64,000 nucleotides of DNA from Diphasiastrum complanatum (taxonomy: Eukaryota; Streptophyta; Lycopodiopsida; Lycopodiales; Lycopodiaceae). A model generated the notes under the pieces. That model was not told the origin of the DNA. It saw nothing but the letters and a program-made list of their open reading frames with translations, and did no database searches. Where the stretch lies: assembly GCA_029204225.1 (NCBI GenBank), contig MU831572.1, forward strand, positions 1 to 64,000, given 5' to 3'. The translations under genes were made by a program, and so were the position numbers. Positions 1 through 11,589 of this stretch are shown piece by piece (position 1 is the stretch's first letter; every line of letters starts with the position of its first letter).

Positions 1-196
1 ATTCAAAATCATCAAGTGCTAGATCCAAACTCTAGAGAGGCAATACATATACTAAACTAGAGCCTTGAAGGGAGTAAATTTTTTTTTACAAAGGACTCAC
101 AATCGATTCAATTGAACTTTGCTACAATTTTAGTGTTGAATAAAGTTTGATCTTTTGTTTTTCATGATGTTAATAAGAATGAGATGCAAAATGTAC

Positions 197-342
197 CTGA
201 TCTCGAAGCACTCCAAGGAAGACTGAACCATATCCACCTTGTCCAAGGAGTCTTTCCTCTTTGAAGTTGTCAGTTGCTTCATAAACCTCTTCATAAGTAA
301 AAACCACAGGCTTTTCCACATCGAAAACATTGTTCATCAAAT
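197..342 (-). CDS. LysM receptor-like kinase, exon 4 (start of kinase domain, P-loop)
   Basis: A 146-nt exon encoding the start of a Ser/Thr kinase domain. It has the lead-in VVFTYEEVYEATDNF, typical of plant receptor kinases, and an intact glycine-rich ATP-binding loop GQGGYGSVFLG, then VLRDQ. The acceptor TTGACAG is at 343 and the donor CAG/GTACAT at 196. The exon ends on a codon boundary just before the segment that would hold the VAIK lysine. No further kinase exon is recognisable in positions 1-190, so the catalytic loop and activation segment lie beyond the left edge. The wording of the P-loop region resembles the LYK3-type LysM kinases, which is an inference from memory of the family. 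Confidence 0.85.
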
Positions 343-976
343 CTGTCAATAAACAAGTAGTATATCATTTGAATAATATTATAGTTTTGACACAACAAAT
401 GATCAAAGCACCATAATTATTGTTATTTATTCGTGCCTATCTACTATGAATCTAAGGGGCACTATAGTCCTTTTTGATTGACCACAATCATGAGAAAATC
501 GGGAGGTAACTAGATTACATTTTTTAGCTTGGCCTAGTTATGTTTGTCAACTACATTTCAAAAGATAAACTCTATCAAAACACATAGGATGTAGAATGGA
601 AAAGCTAGAGCCCAGTTGTAATGCAATGTATGACAAACAATAATTTTGTGTGATATGGAAAGTTAGGCTCATCTAATCTACCAACCCCTTTAAAAGTACA
701 TCTTTAAGCCCTACACTTAACTTCTCATGCTTCCCTTATAGTCCATCATGAAAGTAGCTAAATTAGAAAAATATAAGTAGTAATTGATTCAAAGCCAACA
801 TACAGACAACAAGATAATCAAGATTGTTGAATCTTTAAAAGAGGCAAACTACTCTAGCTCAGCCTTGTTACAAAATATGTATTAGATTTTTGATGTAAAA
901 GCTTATGAATATGAGCATTTCATGTTCAATGATCAACACGAATATATCATCCTAGAGTCGCACTTGTAAGTTTTAC

Positions 977-1264
977 CTTTTCGCAAGCTGCTGGGGCGAA
1001 TCAAAATGTCCATGCTAGTTCTTTCATGATTTGACTTGTCTCCTATACAGGATGAAAAACTTCCAAAATGAAAGTTCGTATAATTATTTTGAACCCTTTG
1101 ACAATGACTTCTTATCACTAGACTGCCCTTTCTGTTGATTTGCCAAACTTTGGATCTAACATAAACTACAACTAGCACAACCATAATTAGTAGTGCTCCA
1201 ACAACGCTGCCCACAATTATTTTCATCGGCACTTCCACCACTGGGGTCCTTGAAAGGAAGTAAC
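977..1264 (-). CDS. LysM receptor-like kinase, exon 3 (transmembrane segment and juxtamembrane region)
   Basis: This 288-nt exon carries one membrane-spanning helix (MKIIVGSVVGALLIMVVLVV) followed by basic cytoplasmic residues (YVRSKVWQINRKG), then a Ser-rich juxtamembrane stretch ending SSLRK. The acceptor ATATTAG/GT is at 1265 (TTTCAAG at 1249 is an alternative), and the donor AAAAG/GTAAAA is at 976. The single base left at the donor joins the two leading bases of exon 4 to make Asp. A single-pass helix between LysM modules and the kinase is the standard topology for the family. An isolated hydrophobic ORF could arise by chance, but the phase match on both sides makes this unlikely. Confidence 0.75.
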
Positions 1265-1387
1265 CTAATATCCACAATTCAAATCGATACAATAAAATTA
1301 GATTATTCTCAATTGTAGGATAAATTTGCCTTCATAATATAATCATGCATTTATCTGCAACATACAGTTTAGGTACAATTTTACTAC

Positions 1388-1466
1388 CTTTTGATGGGGG
1401 TGTGTTGTTAGTTGATGGTCCTGATGGTCCTCCAACTTGTCCATCGACTGCATAAGACTCCACAAG
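1388..1466 (-). CDS. LysM receptor-like kinase, exon 2 (juxtamembrane linker)
   Basis: Short exon of 79 nt encoding a Gly/Pro/Ser/Thr-rich linker (LVESYAVDGQVGGPSGPSTN, then NTPPSK) between the LysM ectodomain and the membrane segment. The acceptor is CTTGCAG at 1470-1467 and the donor AAAAG/GTAGT at 1387. It ends with one spare base that combines with the first two bases of the next exon to give Gly, so phases agree on both sides. Similar linkers are usual in this receptor family. The call rests on splice signals and phase rather than on sequence conservation. Confidence 0.6.
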
Positions 1467-1529
1467 CTGCAAGTATCAGTAGGCACTAGGGTATATGAAC
1501 TATCCAATTCAAAATTTAATGTGTGTCAA

Positions 1530-1530
<1 letters not shown>

Positions 1531-1582
<52 letters not shown>
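1531..1582. repeat. (CT)n microsatellite
   Basis: Uninterrupted CT dinucleotide run of about 26 units beside exon 2 of the LysM receptor kinase. On the receptor's coding strand it is (GA)n. Confidence 0.98.
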
Positions 1583-1585
<3 letters not shown>

Positions 1586-1770
1586 TGGCTGCAATATTCA
1601 ATGAGTTCTCTTTTTTGGGAAGGATAATATACTATTGTCTAAAGTAAACCTTGACTAAGTATTAGATATTCATTTAATATTCATATGTGAATCTTGGTAT
1701 GAATGATTTATATTTTTTGGAATCGATGTAGATGTAGGTTCTTGATTGAAGATACCGGTGCAGGTTGTAG

Positions 1771-1873
<103 letters not shown>

Positions 1874-3978
1874 TTTCAAGATGGTTGTTTTTTTTTTTTT
1901 TCACATTAGCATGTTGTAGGCCAAATTTTTCAGCTTTATAACAATATTCAATTCTCTGTTCAAGATTTTTATAAGGATAGGTAGGGAAATTTTGTAGTAG
2001 TAGTTAGCTTTGCTAGCAAGTATACATCCGTGGGTCATATACAAACCAATAGTTACCATATGTTCCAAAATACGTCTATTGATCATTCTCGTGATGATAT
2101 GTGGAAACATGATACATTTATCCATGCACAACCATTTGAATATATGATTGCTAAAAGGTAAAAGGACATTTAGGGGAGCAAGATTTTCCCCCTATTGGCA
2201 ACTAGGACATACAACAACAAGGAGAGTGCATTAGAGGCATCCCCCAATTAAAACTAGCTCTATTTGGGCAACATGCAACCCCCATTCAGGTACTAATACC
2301 TAGCGTTGGTTACTTATAACTTACCATGGTCTTGGTTCATAAGGATGGGGACACATTTATACCCATAGAGCCACTTGAGTGGATCTATCTTTGTACAAGC
2401 ATTTATGCAAGTAGGGACGAGAATATAACTACTATGATATTGGGTCCATAAAATGGTCCTTGATGAGTCAGTTTTGCTTATGAATCTCGACAAGCTAAAT
2501 AAGGCAAATTGGCGTCCAGGCTGAATAGAATCAAGTTCTTTGTTAGGAGCCGGGTGAATATGGTCTATAAGCAATCCTAAGCTATGGGAGGCCTACTATA
2601 GGTGTATTCATAAAAGATGCTCCCAAATACCTAACATAATTGACAAAGAGTGTAGTGACACAATCATCTATGTAACTAAAGCTCTTGCTACAAGCACCTC
2701 AAGTTTCAACAAATGATTGTGCCACGATTAGCAACAACTCTGCAATATTTGCATATTATAGGCAGACTAGCACTCCTTCCACAACTAAGTATCGATTTCA
2801 TTTTGCTCCAAGTAGTGCATACAGATTGGAAAGACCATTAGGAAAAACCCCTAAGATGAGAGATAGAAAACACAACCTGAGACATGTAGGAGCAAACCTC
2901 CAACTAAACCTAGATCAATCCTGGATCTAGCCCCGAGCTATGCCATGTGAAAGCTGGAGGAGAAGAGCTCAACTGGTAACCTGAACGAAGTTGTCGATGG
3001 TAGAAATCACCACACCAATATACAGAGAGTAGATTCCTGTGCATGAGCCATGCAGTGTCAACTATAATAGGTCACAGCTCTTCATGCCGTCTCACATGTA
3101 CACATCCGTATGTCTCATTTAGAGTGTTTGGGTCCTCTCAAGGTCATTAGTCACAAACAAGCCTTGAGACATGGAATTAAATCTCGGCTGTGACCAATAA
3201 TCTCGAACACCGGAGGGCCGGTCTACATATTAGGACTATTCCATGTCCTTAACTAAATATGACCGTAACAATAATCATCATCTTGGTGATGATGACATGT
3301 TTGAAGTCATCAAGGCATGTCTAGGAATTTGAGTTGACAATTTCGCACGCGTGTACATTGGACAACAATTAGGCATGTGGGGCCATTTAGGCTAATAATC
3401 TACCTCATTTACACTAAATGTATCTTGAAAGTATGGGATAATGGATTCCCCACTACCTTTCCATTGGGTATATCTTGCCATAAAGATGCAACGTTGCAAG
3501 GCCGAGAGGCCGAGCTACTTTTATGGTAGGATGACCAATGGAAAGGTCATCCGGAAAATCTCATTTTCTTATGTAAAGAACCATTCTCTTATAAGGTTTT
3601 ATCTAAGCCAAAGCACCTTTAAATCTTGATGGAAATATTTATGGCATGGAGTAGCTCTTTTTGTGAACTCAATGGTTTTTAGAATTGAAGCCTCTTCACA
3701 AATACACCATATTAACAATCCTTTTCATGAACGATCAAAAAGCAATTTTCGTGACAAGCAAATCACTTAGACACACAACACAGTGCACGCGGTGATCCAT
3801 AACCTTCTTACATTAGAGATATCATGTCATGTGCCTGCTGTCTGCAATTTACATGGAATAAAAGAAGATGAATGAGCTAAGATCGATCTTCTTGACATGC
3901 CAATTTCCAGCACACACACTTTGCAGATAATCCATACCCTTCTTATATTACAGATATCATATCATATCATGAGTTTAC

Positions 3979-4678
3979 AAAAGCGGGAACAAGTTCAGAG
4001 ATGGCAGATGAAGTTTTACCAGAGTTTATAGGAATGAAGTACACAACTCCAGTGTAGATGAGATCATTCTTCACATTGTTCACAGCCTGGATCGAAGCCA
4101 CATCTGAATTGAACCTCTGAGCCAGCAGAAGCAGTGTATCATCTTGAGTCACAACGTGGCTCAGCAGATAGTTCCAATCCACGTTCGAACATCCACATAA
4201 GATAGACAGGGGGACTGGTGTATTTTGCGGAAACGTTTGTGTCGCGTTATAATGATCTGACCAGGCAAATCCCTCGTAGGCATTGTTGACGATGGAATCG
4301 AATGTAGTGCCATTTGCTGTGGTATCATAGGAGGTGTAAGCGAAGTACTTCTTCTCGGGGGAACAGGAACACTGCACCTTTACGATCAAGGATTGCTTAT
4401 AAGGAGCCTTCGCTGTGTAAGCTGATGATGATTCAGCCGTTATGGCATCTGGCTTTACATTGAAAAGGTTTTGCACATCCTCGACGGAGCTACTAGACGG
4501 AAGCATGTACTGAATGTAAGCAGTGGCAAATGCGCCCCAGATCCGAGCAAGGTAGAGGGTTGCTTTGCTGAGCCCATACCCAAGGCGAGGATAATAATAG
4601 TAGCACAAAGAAGAAAGGTTGCTGAATGCTCAGCGTTGTCCATCTTGGCTGGACACAGTAGGAGAAACTGTACTTCAT
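3979..4678 (-). pseudogene. LysM receptor-like kinase, exon 1 (signal peptide and LysM ectodomain), apparent frameshift
   Basis: Encodes the extracellular part of a plant LysM receptor-like kinase, a plasma-membrane receptor class for chitin-type or lipochitooligosaccharide ligands. The reading starts at the ATG at 4678 with a hydrophobic signal (FFFVLLLLSSPWVWAQQ) and the Cys-containing PCSDLGRIC. Near 4530-4540 the homologous reading moves to another frame, continuing AFATAYIQYMLPSSSSVEDV. After that come the two paired-cysteine motifs CSC (VKVQCSC) and CGC (LSILCGC) that separate LysM modules, and a good third LysM (YLLSHVVTQDDTLLLLAQRF ... GVVYFIP). A donor after codon TTT at 3979 (TTTT/GTAAAC) is in phase with the next exon, but a donor ~45 bp earlier cannot be excluded. 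The frameshift means a pseudogene, an assembly error or a strain-specific lesion. An alternative ATG at 4643 in a third frame also gives a hydrophobic start but does not lead into the cysteine motif. Confidence 0.75.
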
Positions 4679-5460
4679 CCTTGTCTTGACTTTATATTGA
4701 AATCAATACTTGATAGAGGTCAATGGCTGAGATATCTGGATTATTATGCTTCTTCTCAGCAAGCTCTGCTTAAACCATGTCTCTGCTCTTCGGTCAGTTA
4801 CGATTGCTAATGAGACGAGGAAATTATATCGTCTCAAAGCCGCTATGCTACATAATGAAAAGACAGTTATATTCTTGTGTGGCATGTTCCAGAAAGTTCG
4901 GTTATCTTCTACAAAGTCCACAATCTTATTTTCATAACGATATATGGTAAGACATCACTTTTTTGACTCGGGGGGTAAGACACTGCTGATTGTTCTGCAA
5001 TAGTTTGCAATGGTCTAATAACAATCTAAAGCCTTTAATTGCCCTTGAGCGCGAATTGAACCTTGAAATAAGCCTCTGGAGTTCGTGACGAGAGGATGCA
5101 GACGCACTAACGAGCATACAAACTTTATTTTGTAAGATAAAATCCACACTTTACTCTGGCGAAAAATTACTTCGGCTTACTAGTGTAGATCAGAAATAGC
5201 TCAAAACTTTATTAAAAGAAATGCGGCAGATAGCGATTGGTCTACAAGAAGGCTTTCCTTGTTTGAATTCCTGATATCTGTATTCCTGTCAAAGGACTTG
5301 CTGCATTCCTAATGCAGATCCCAGCAGAATGGCGAGATAATGCAAGCCAAACCAAACACTGAAGGGAAAAGAAGGCTTCCTGCGGAGATATTACAGCAAG
5401 CAACGCAAACTCCAGTATAATGGCGCGACACTGCTTCAAGCCAAACAAACAGCTAAGGAA
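4679..5460. other. Upstream region of the LysM receptor gene, no other gene seen
   Basis: This stretch would hold the receptor's promoter. A TATAAAG on the minus strand lies only about 15 bases upstream of the ATG at 4678, too close for a normal TATA-to-start distance, so no promoter element can be assigned. No coding or transposon signal was recognised. Confidence 0.4.
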
Positions 5461-5461
5461 A

Positions 5462-5960
5462 AAGAAGGCCTCCCGTCATGGAGTTGGATGAGCATGTGCA
5501 TGTAGCAGCGTCCCAATTTCCCAATCAACCGCAACCATAGTAAGCGCAATGCAGTATTAGCGTGTGTGCATGATAGAGCAGCAAGCAATTCGCAAGATGC
5601 TTTCTGACAAGAAGACATGGAGGGCAGGGGAATGTTGGCGGAGCATCGCATCTGGGAGTGGTTGGCCCAAGGTTTTTTGGACTTTTCCATGTGCATATCT
5701 TCACAGTCTCGTCCATGTACATGGTGGCGATGGGCGGTTTAGGTAGGATGATAGCCTTAAGGTAGTGAAGCAAGTAAGGCTCGAGCAGCGAGGTAGATGG
5801 AGAAGATGGAAACAGGATCGCGCACGAGGCCGGAGAAACGGCCGAGAGCCTTCAGCACTTGTGTTTTCACACACACATACGACGACTCGAGCCTCGATCG
5901 AGAGAGAGATCCAAAGAGAAGTAGTACATGTACATCGAATAATCCGCATGCAAAAGGGAT
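5462..5960 (-). repeat. Left arm of a diverged inverted repeat
   Basis: The reverse complement of this stretch aligns with plus-strand sequence at about 7490-7850. Shared landmarks include GTGTGTGAAAACACAA, ATCCTGTTTCCAT/ATCTTGTTTCCAT, TATCCTACCTAAAC, and peptide-level matches such as EKSKKPWANH versus EKSKKAWANH and PSMSSCQKAS in both. The arms are clearly related but diverged by substitutions and indels. No frame stays open and homologous along the whole arm, so I call it a repeat rather than a gene. Confidence 0.7.
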
Positions 5961-6307
5961 ATGAATCACTTTTGGACGCGCGCACGTCACTTCGTCATTT
6001 CCTTTGGATTTCCATTGCACGGACTGTCCAGGCGTCACGGTCACCAGTTTGAAGCTCGAAGTTGACGGCTGCTGAAATCGGAAGCTGGATTTTAAATCGA
6101 TTGCAACTCAAACTTCACACTTTGAAGCTCTAAGCATGTACTTCACGGTGAAGGCTGCCTATGCCTAGTCCTAACAACCTAACGATTTGTTCTTACTTGA
6201 GTTTTTTCAATGTATTTTTGCGAATGGAAACACCCCACCCCCAACTTCCTCTATGGTCCCCTGGCTCTCGATTGCCCTAGCCACTGGCTCCTGGCTCCCA
6301 AAGTGCC

Positions 6308-6455
6308 CCATGACAGGCTTAACCAACAGCCCATAATCAATCTGGAAAGTTCTTCACATGGCAGGCTTAACCAACATCCCATAATCAATTTGGGGAGTTC
6401 TCCACATGGCAGGCTTAACCAATAGCCCATAATCAATTTTGGGAGTTCTCCAGTA
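6308..6455. repeat. Minisatellite, ~54-bp unit, 2.7 copies
   Basis: Three successive units begin GGCTTAACCAACAGCCCATA, with ACATCCC or ATAGCCC variants, and continue ATAATCAAT...GTTCTCCACATGG. The last unit is incomplete. It lies between the arms of the inverted repeat. Confidence 0.9.
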
Positions 6456-7851
<1,396 letters not shown>

Positions 7852-7860
<9 letters not shown>

Positions 7861-8060
7861 TAGGAGGTACTTCTATGCCTTTTTTATTGTATATGATAAG
7901 ATCTGCATCTTGAGCAACCTGAAAGGCTGTTAAGGCAGGAGCAACATTCTTTTCCGTGCCCTCAAACTCTGGAACAAAACTTACACCATTCAATACAAAA
8001 TCTTTGATCAACTCTTGCCGCAATCTGTACACTTCATTGAGATTGTACGAGTCAAGAGTG
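7852..8060 (-). other. Exon-like open frame of unknown identity
   Basis: The minus strand has a frame of balanced composition reading ELIKDFVLNGVSFVPEF and ALTAFQVAQDADLIIY, which looks more like real protein than neighbouring shadows. A possible splice acceptor (TTGTTTGTAG) lies near 8065 just upstream of it. The frame runs into the end of the right inverted-repeat arm and stops. I do not recognise the family and see no adjoining exon, so it may be an orphan exon of a decayed gene or chance. Confidence 0.3.
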
Positions 8061-8065
8061 AACTA

Positions 8066-9130
8066 TCCTACAAACAAGGTTATTTGAACAAATTACTAAC
8101 AATGTGTATTTTCAATTGAGTTTATTTTTACACATAGAAAATTTGATACTCCCTCATTTATTTTCACAGAAAGAATATTCAACTCCAATGCCGACTGCAA
8201 CAATCAAAATGAAATTAGAATCAATTTTGACAGGATTATAATCATCAAAATAAAAGACATCAACCTTATTTTCATATGGAATTTAATAGAATTTGGCCAC
8301 TGGACTACAGTCGATGAAATATACAGCCCTTTCAAAAGTGGCCTCTTTTGCCTTCACTGCCGATATGAAAAAAGTGGAATAACAACAAAAACATCTCCTA
8401 TGGAATCGAGACTGATATTGTGCTACAAAATTTTTGGCCGGCTTATACAATTGTATCTGTAATCTCTAAAGTTTTATCTTTAAGCTCTATACAAAATTTG
8501 AGACCTGATCGAAAGCTTCTATTTGAATCTTGAAGAAAAAAAGTCAAAATAGTTGCTGAGCATATCAATTTTTGTTCACAGATTCTATCACTGAGGATCT
8601 GTGAAACATGGTTTTGGGTTTCTTTACTCTACTTACAGGTTGTTTCTGCCCGTTACTAGACGGTTAGGCATTCTTGATGTTATCTTATAATACATTGCCC
8701 AGATTAGGCAAAAAGATTCGATTCGTAATATAGTATATATTTAAATCCAGCCTGTCAACGGATTCTCAAGTCACGTCACGCCAGAAGCACTCACAAAATC
8801 AAGAAATATGCAAGCCAAGAACATCCATCTAAAGATAAGCATGCAATTCAGATGAACTCCATATAGTTCTAGCTTCTATCTACTGTAAAACGTTTGAGAA
8901 ACCAATCAAGATTCTCAGATTAATTTAATGTATCAACAGAAATGAAACAACAAGAAACAAGAAATTCCCAAGCTTTGTCGGCCACCTGCAACATCTCCCT
9001 GAGTTTAGGTCCATTTTGTACTTGTTGGATCGTGAGATCTGTCATGAGGTTTCCTAGCAAGATGGACGGTTGCTTGTTCTTGATGCACTCATGGAGGCAA
9101 TTCGAAGCAAACTGGGACCAATCATAAAGT
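8066..9130. other. No gene recognised
   Basis: AT-rich sequence with only short frames on both strands. No repeat boundary or transposon signature was found. Confidence 0.4.
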
Positions 9131-9199
9131 TTCTAGTCATGCAGTCGTGAATCTACCAACATGTGGAACATGGACATTGGAATCCTCATGATCTTCGAC

Positions 9200-9670
9200 T
9201 TATACCGTTGTGTGACTTGGTCAAGTAAGCACAAGCAGCAGTCAGAGCTGGATCATTGATGGCATCGAAACGATACCCATCTTTCATCTTTCACTTTTCA
9301 GCAGAGGGATCGATGAACTTGAAATAAGCTGTTTTTTCGATCTTTTGTAATGTTCTGGTGACTGCATTTGGTCCCCAAGGGAAGCCAAGTTATGAAGTTC
9401 TGCTAAAAAAAGAAAGACGTTGTATACATCATTGGAGGGATGATGAAATTGCATGACCTTGCGGTGGCGTTGTAAGAGGCATAGTTCATGTGCAACATAT
9501 ATGGACTTTGGTACCCAAATAGAAGAGGTATCTGGAAGTCAATCTGAGTCAGGAACGTGCTTGCTTGCTGGTACCAAATTGTCATTTCTGCCATGTTCAG
9601 CTTACCCATCTGGATATTGATTTTATTTGCATCTGGATCATCTGAACTTGAGGACTGGTGGGAAGACATG
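9200..9670 (-). pseudogene. Unknown coiled-coil family, copy 1 (N-domain remnant)
   Basis: The minus strand contains a partial N-terminal domain related to that of copy 2 (11.6-14.2 kb) and copy 3 (18.6-21.6 kb). The clearest match is KDGYRFDAINDPALTAACAY near 9240-9290, aligning with TNDGYLLDAITEPAIHVVAR of copy 2. Upstream, YQQASTFLTQIDFQIPLLFG occupies the place of the segment before it. The reading is broken into at least two frames. No linker, coiled coil or C-domain was found for this copy. Function is unknown; see copy 2. Confidence 0.55.
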
Positions 9671-10373
9671 CTTGAAACTGGAAAAAAAATATTCTGGAAA
9701 AATGGACTCGGTTGCGATTTGAGATAGAGGTGATTGTGATGAGAAGACTCGGTCGAGGTGGTGAAGGACGGACGCAGTTGAGATGATGACAGATAGACGT
9801 GGTCGAGAGGGTGATGAGATGATGTGGTTGAGATGATGATGGATAGACGCGGTCGAGAGGGTGATGAGATGACATGGTTGAGAGAGTGAACCGATGACGT
9901 GGTTGAGAGTGTGAAGCGATGACGCGGTTGAGGAGGATGAAGTGATGATGTGGTTGAGAGTATGATGAGATGACATGGTTGATGAGGATGAGTAACTTGG
10001 TCGAAATAGAACTAAGAATGTGTGGAAAGTGGAGGTGTATGAAAAATGTTGTGTGGGTAAGAATAGAAATCGATGGAGTGAGGTTGGATTTAGAGAGGGG
10101 ATAATGTGAAGTAGAATGGCTAAAAAATACAAGGATGTATAGATGCCAGTGGAGTATGGAAAGGTTGAAAGGATGGAAATGATGGATGACTGTGGAAACA
10201 GAATGTGTAGGTGGTGAAGGAAGGTTTGTAGAGACAGAATGGATGAGCTGTGGTGAGAGGATGGTGGTGGAGACGAGAATGAAGTTATAAGACAAGGAGT
10301 ATGGAATGGTAGAAGTATTGAAAAGATGTTTCACAATAGTGAAACTAGAGCGTGATTTGTGCCCTAGCTGCAC
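9671..10373 (-). repeat. Low-complexity and minisatellite region upstream of copy 1
   Basis: From about 9720 to 10000 the plus strand repeats short phrases such as GATGACATGGTTGAGAG and GATGACGTGGTTGAGAG at roughly 30-36 bp spacing, giving long His/Ser/Leu-rich open frames on the minus strand. To 10373 the sequence stays purine-rich. The frames are open because of composition, not because a gene is visible. Confidence 0.6.
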
Positions 10374-10699
10374 TACCCCTTAGAGCTTCGATGTGAAAGA
10401 GTTGGCGATGAAATTTTTTTACCTTCTGACGATATTAGGTTTTTGATCTCCGTGGTGATGGCACTTATACTCATGGTTGGATGGTATCGCGTGATAGTCA
10501 AGGAACAGGATGTCTGAAGTATGAGTGATCGATGGAGTGGATGAGCGCCAAGAATGTGGATGTGTGCAAGAAAATCGCCAGAAAATTGTCATAGGAAAGC
10601 TCCAAAGTTTGCACGTCACTGAGGTAAGAATGTGTTCGTTCTTGACGTATTTATAGTCACTCGTTGAATCTCCTCAATCGAGATTTTTTAAAGTGCCCG

Positions 10700-11453
10700 A
10701 CCCGGTCGTGTAGTGGGTTTCTTTCCTTGCCTAACCTCAATCCAAGATCTAATCAATCTAGCATCAAAGAGACGAAGTTAGTTGTCACGCGTAGATTTGT
10801 TCCCATGAGAGCAATAGTATAGTTCAGAATTCAGCATGAATGGAAGATCCAAATCTAACTCTGACATCCATTAACCCTAAGCATTAACACTACATCCACT
10901 AACACTAGATCCAAAACAAAGATAGCTTACTCTTTCTCTCTCTCCCTTTCTCACTCATAAAAAGTATAATAACATGCAATCCCAATAACAATCAGATCCA
11001 ACAATTAGCAAAATCCAAATAAACATGAGAGATGGAGGAAAAGTAATAGAGAGCAAGGACATTCATCAATTCATTTCACAAGAGAACCAATCTGCTTTAT
11101 TGAAATGAGAAAATGAACATCTGTAGGAACTCGAGTTGGTCCCTTTTTATAGTAGAGAGGAGGACCCTGGCCTCTGAATCCTATTGGTCCATTTCTGCCT
11201 CCCTAATTACTCAAATTTAAAAAAGAGTAGGAACTATCCAAATTGGAGGGAAACCCAACTTTATTCACTAATTTGACATTTAGGCCCTGCAACATTAAAA
11301 GTCTCGCAAAAAGGCCTAAAGTCCTTTTATTGACTTTCTAATTACTCAAATAACTATGTGATCATTGGGTTGGACTTACACACGCAGGGTGCCAAATCCC
11401 TCTCACTTATTAATAGGGTTAGGGTTGCCTTGGGATCCGCAAACCCTCCAACA
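10700..11453 (-). mobile_element. Probable 3' LTR of the element carrying copy 2 (left boundary uncertain)
   Basis: On the minus strand this begins TGTTGGAGGG at 11453, directly after a purine-rich tract. It contains a TATA box (CTATAAAAAGGGACC near 11143-11157) and an AATAAA signal near 11095, in the order expected for U3-R. The left end could not be fixed because no matching second LTR or target duplication was found; 10700 is approximate. It lies immediately downstream of the copy 2 coding remnant. Confidence 0.55.
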
Positions 11454-11471
11454 ATATCCCCCACCAAAACT
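11454..11471 (-). other. Polypurine tract of the copy-2 element
   Basis: The minus strand reads TTTTGGTGGGGGATAT and abuts the LTR start TGTTGG. This is the usual position and composition of a plus-strand primer for LTR retrotransposons. Confidence 0.6.
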
Positions 11472-11589
11472 AGTGGCGGTCCCACGACACCTACAAGATG
11501 CAGTTATTGAGACTTTCATTGGCTTCACGACGAATTTTTATTAAATGATACTGCACCTTCTCCATAAAATTGAGTCGGACAGTATTAAA

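Noticed and set aside
130-330. Minus-strand frame starting MFSMWKSLWF over the kinase exon
   Set aside because: A shadow frame; the true exon in another frame contains the P-loop GQGGYGSVFLG.
4690-4697. TATAAAG as TATA box for the LysM receptor
   Set aside because: Only about 15 bases from the ATG, leaving no room for a normal transcription start before it.
6308-6455. Regularly spaced repeats that might suggest a CRISPR-like array
   Set aside because: Units adjoin in tandem without unique spacers, and the context is plant nuclear DNA.
9597-10373. 258-codon minus-strand frame rich in His, Ser and Leu
   Set aside because: Its openness follows from purine-rich, internally repetitive DNA. Overlapping frames are also open, and no domain or conservation with the other family copies was seen.
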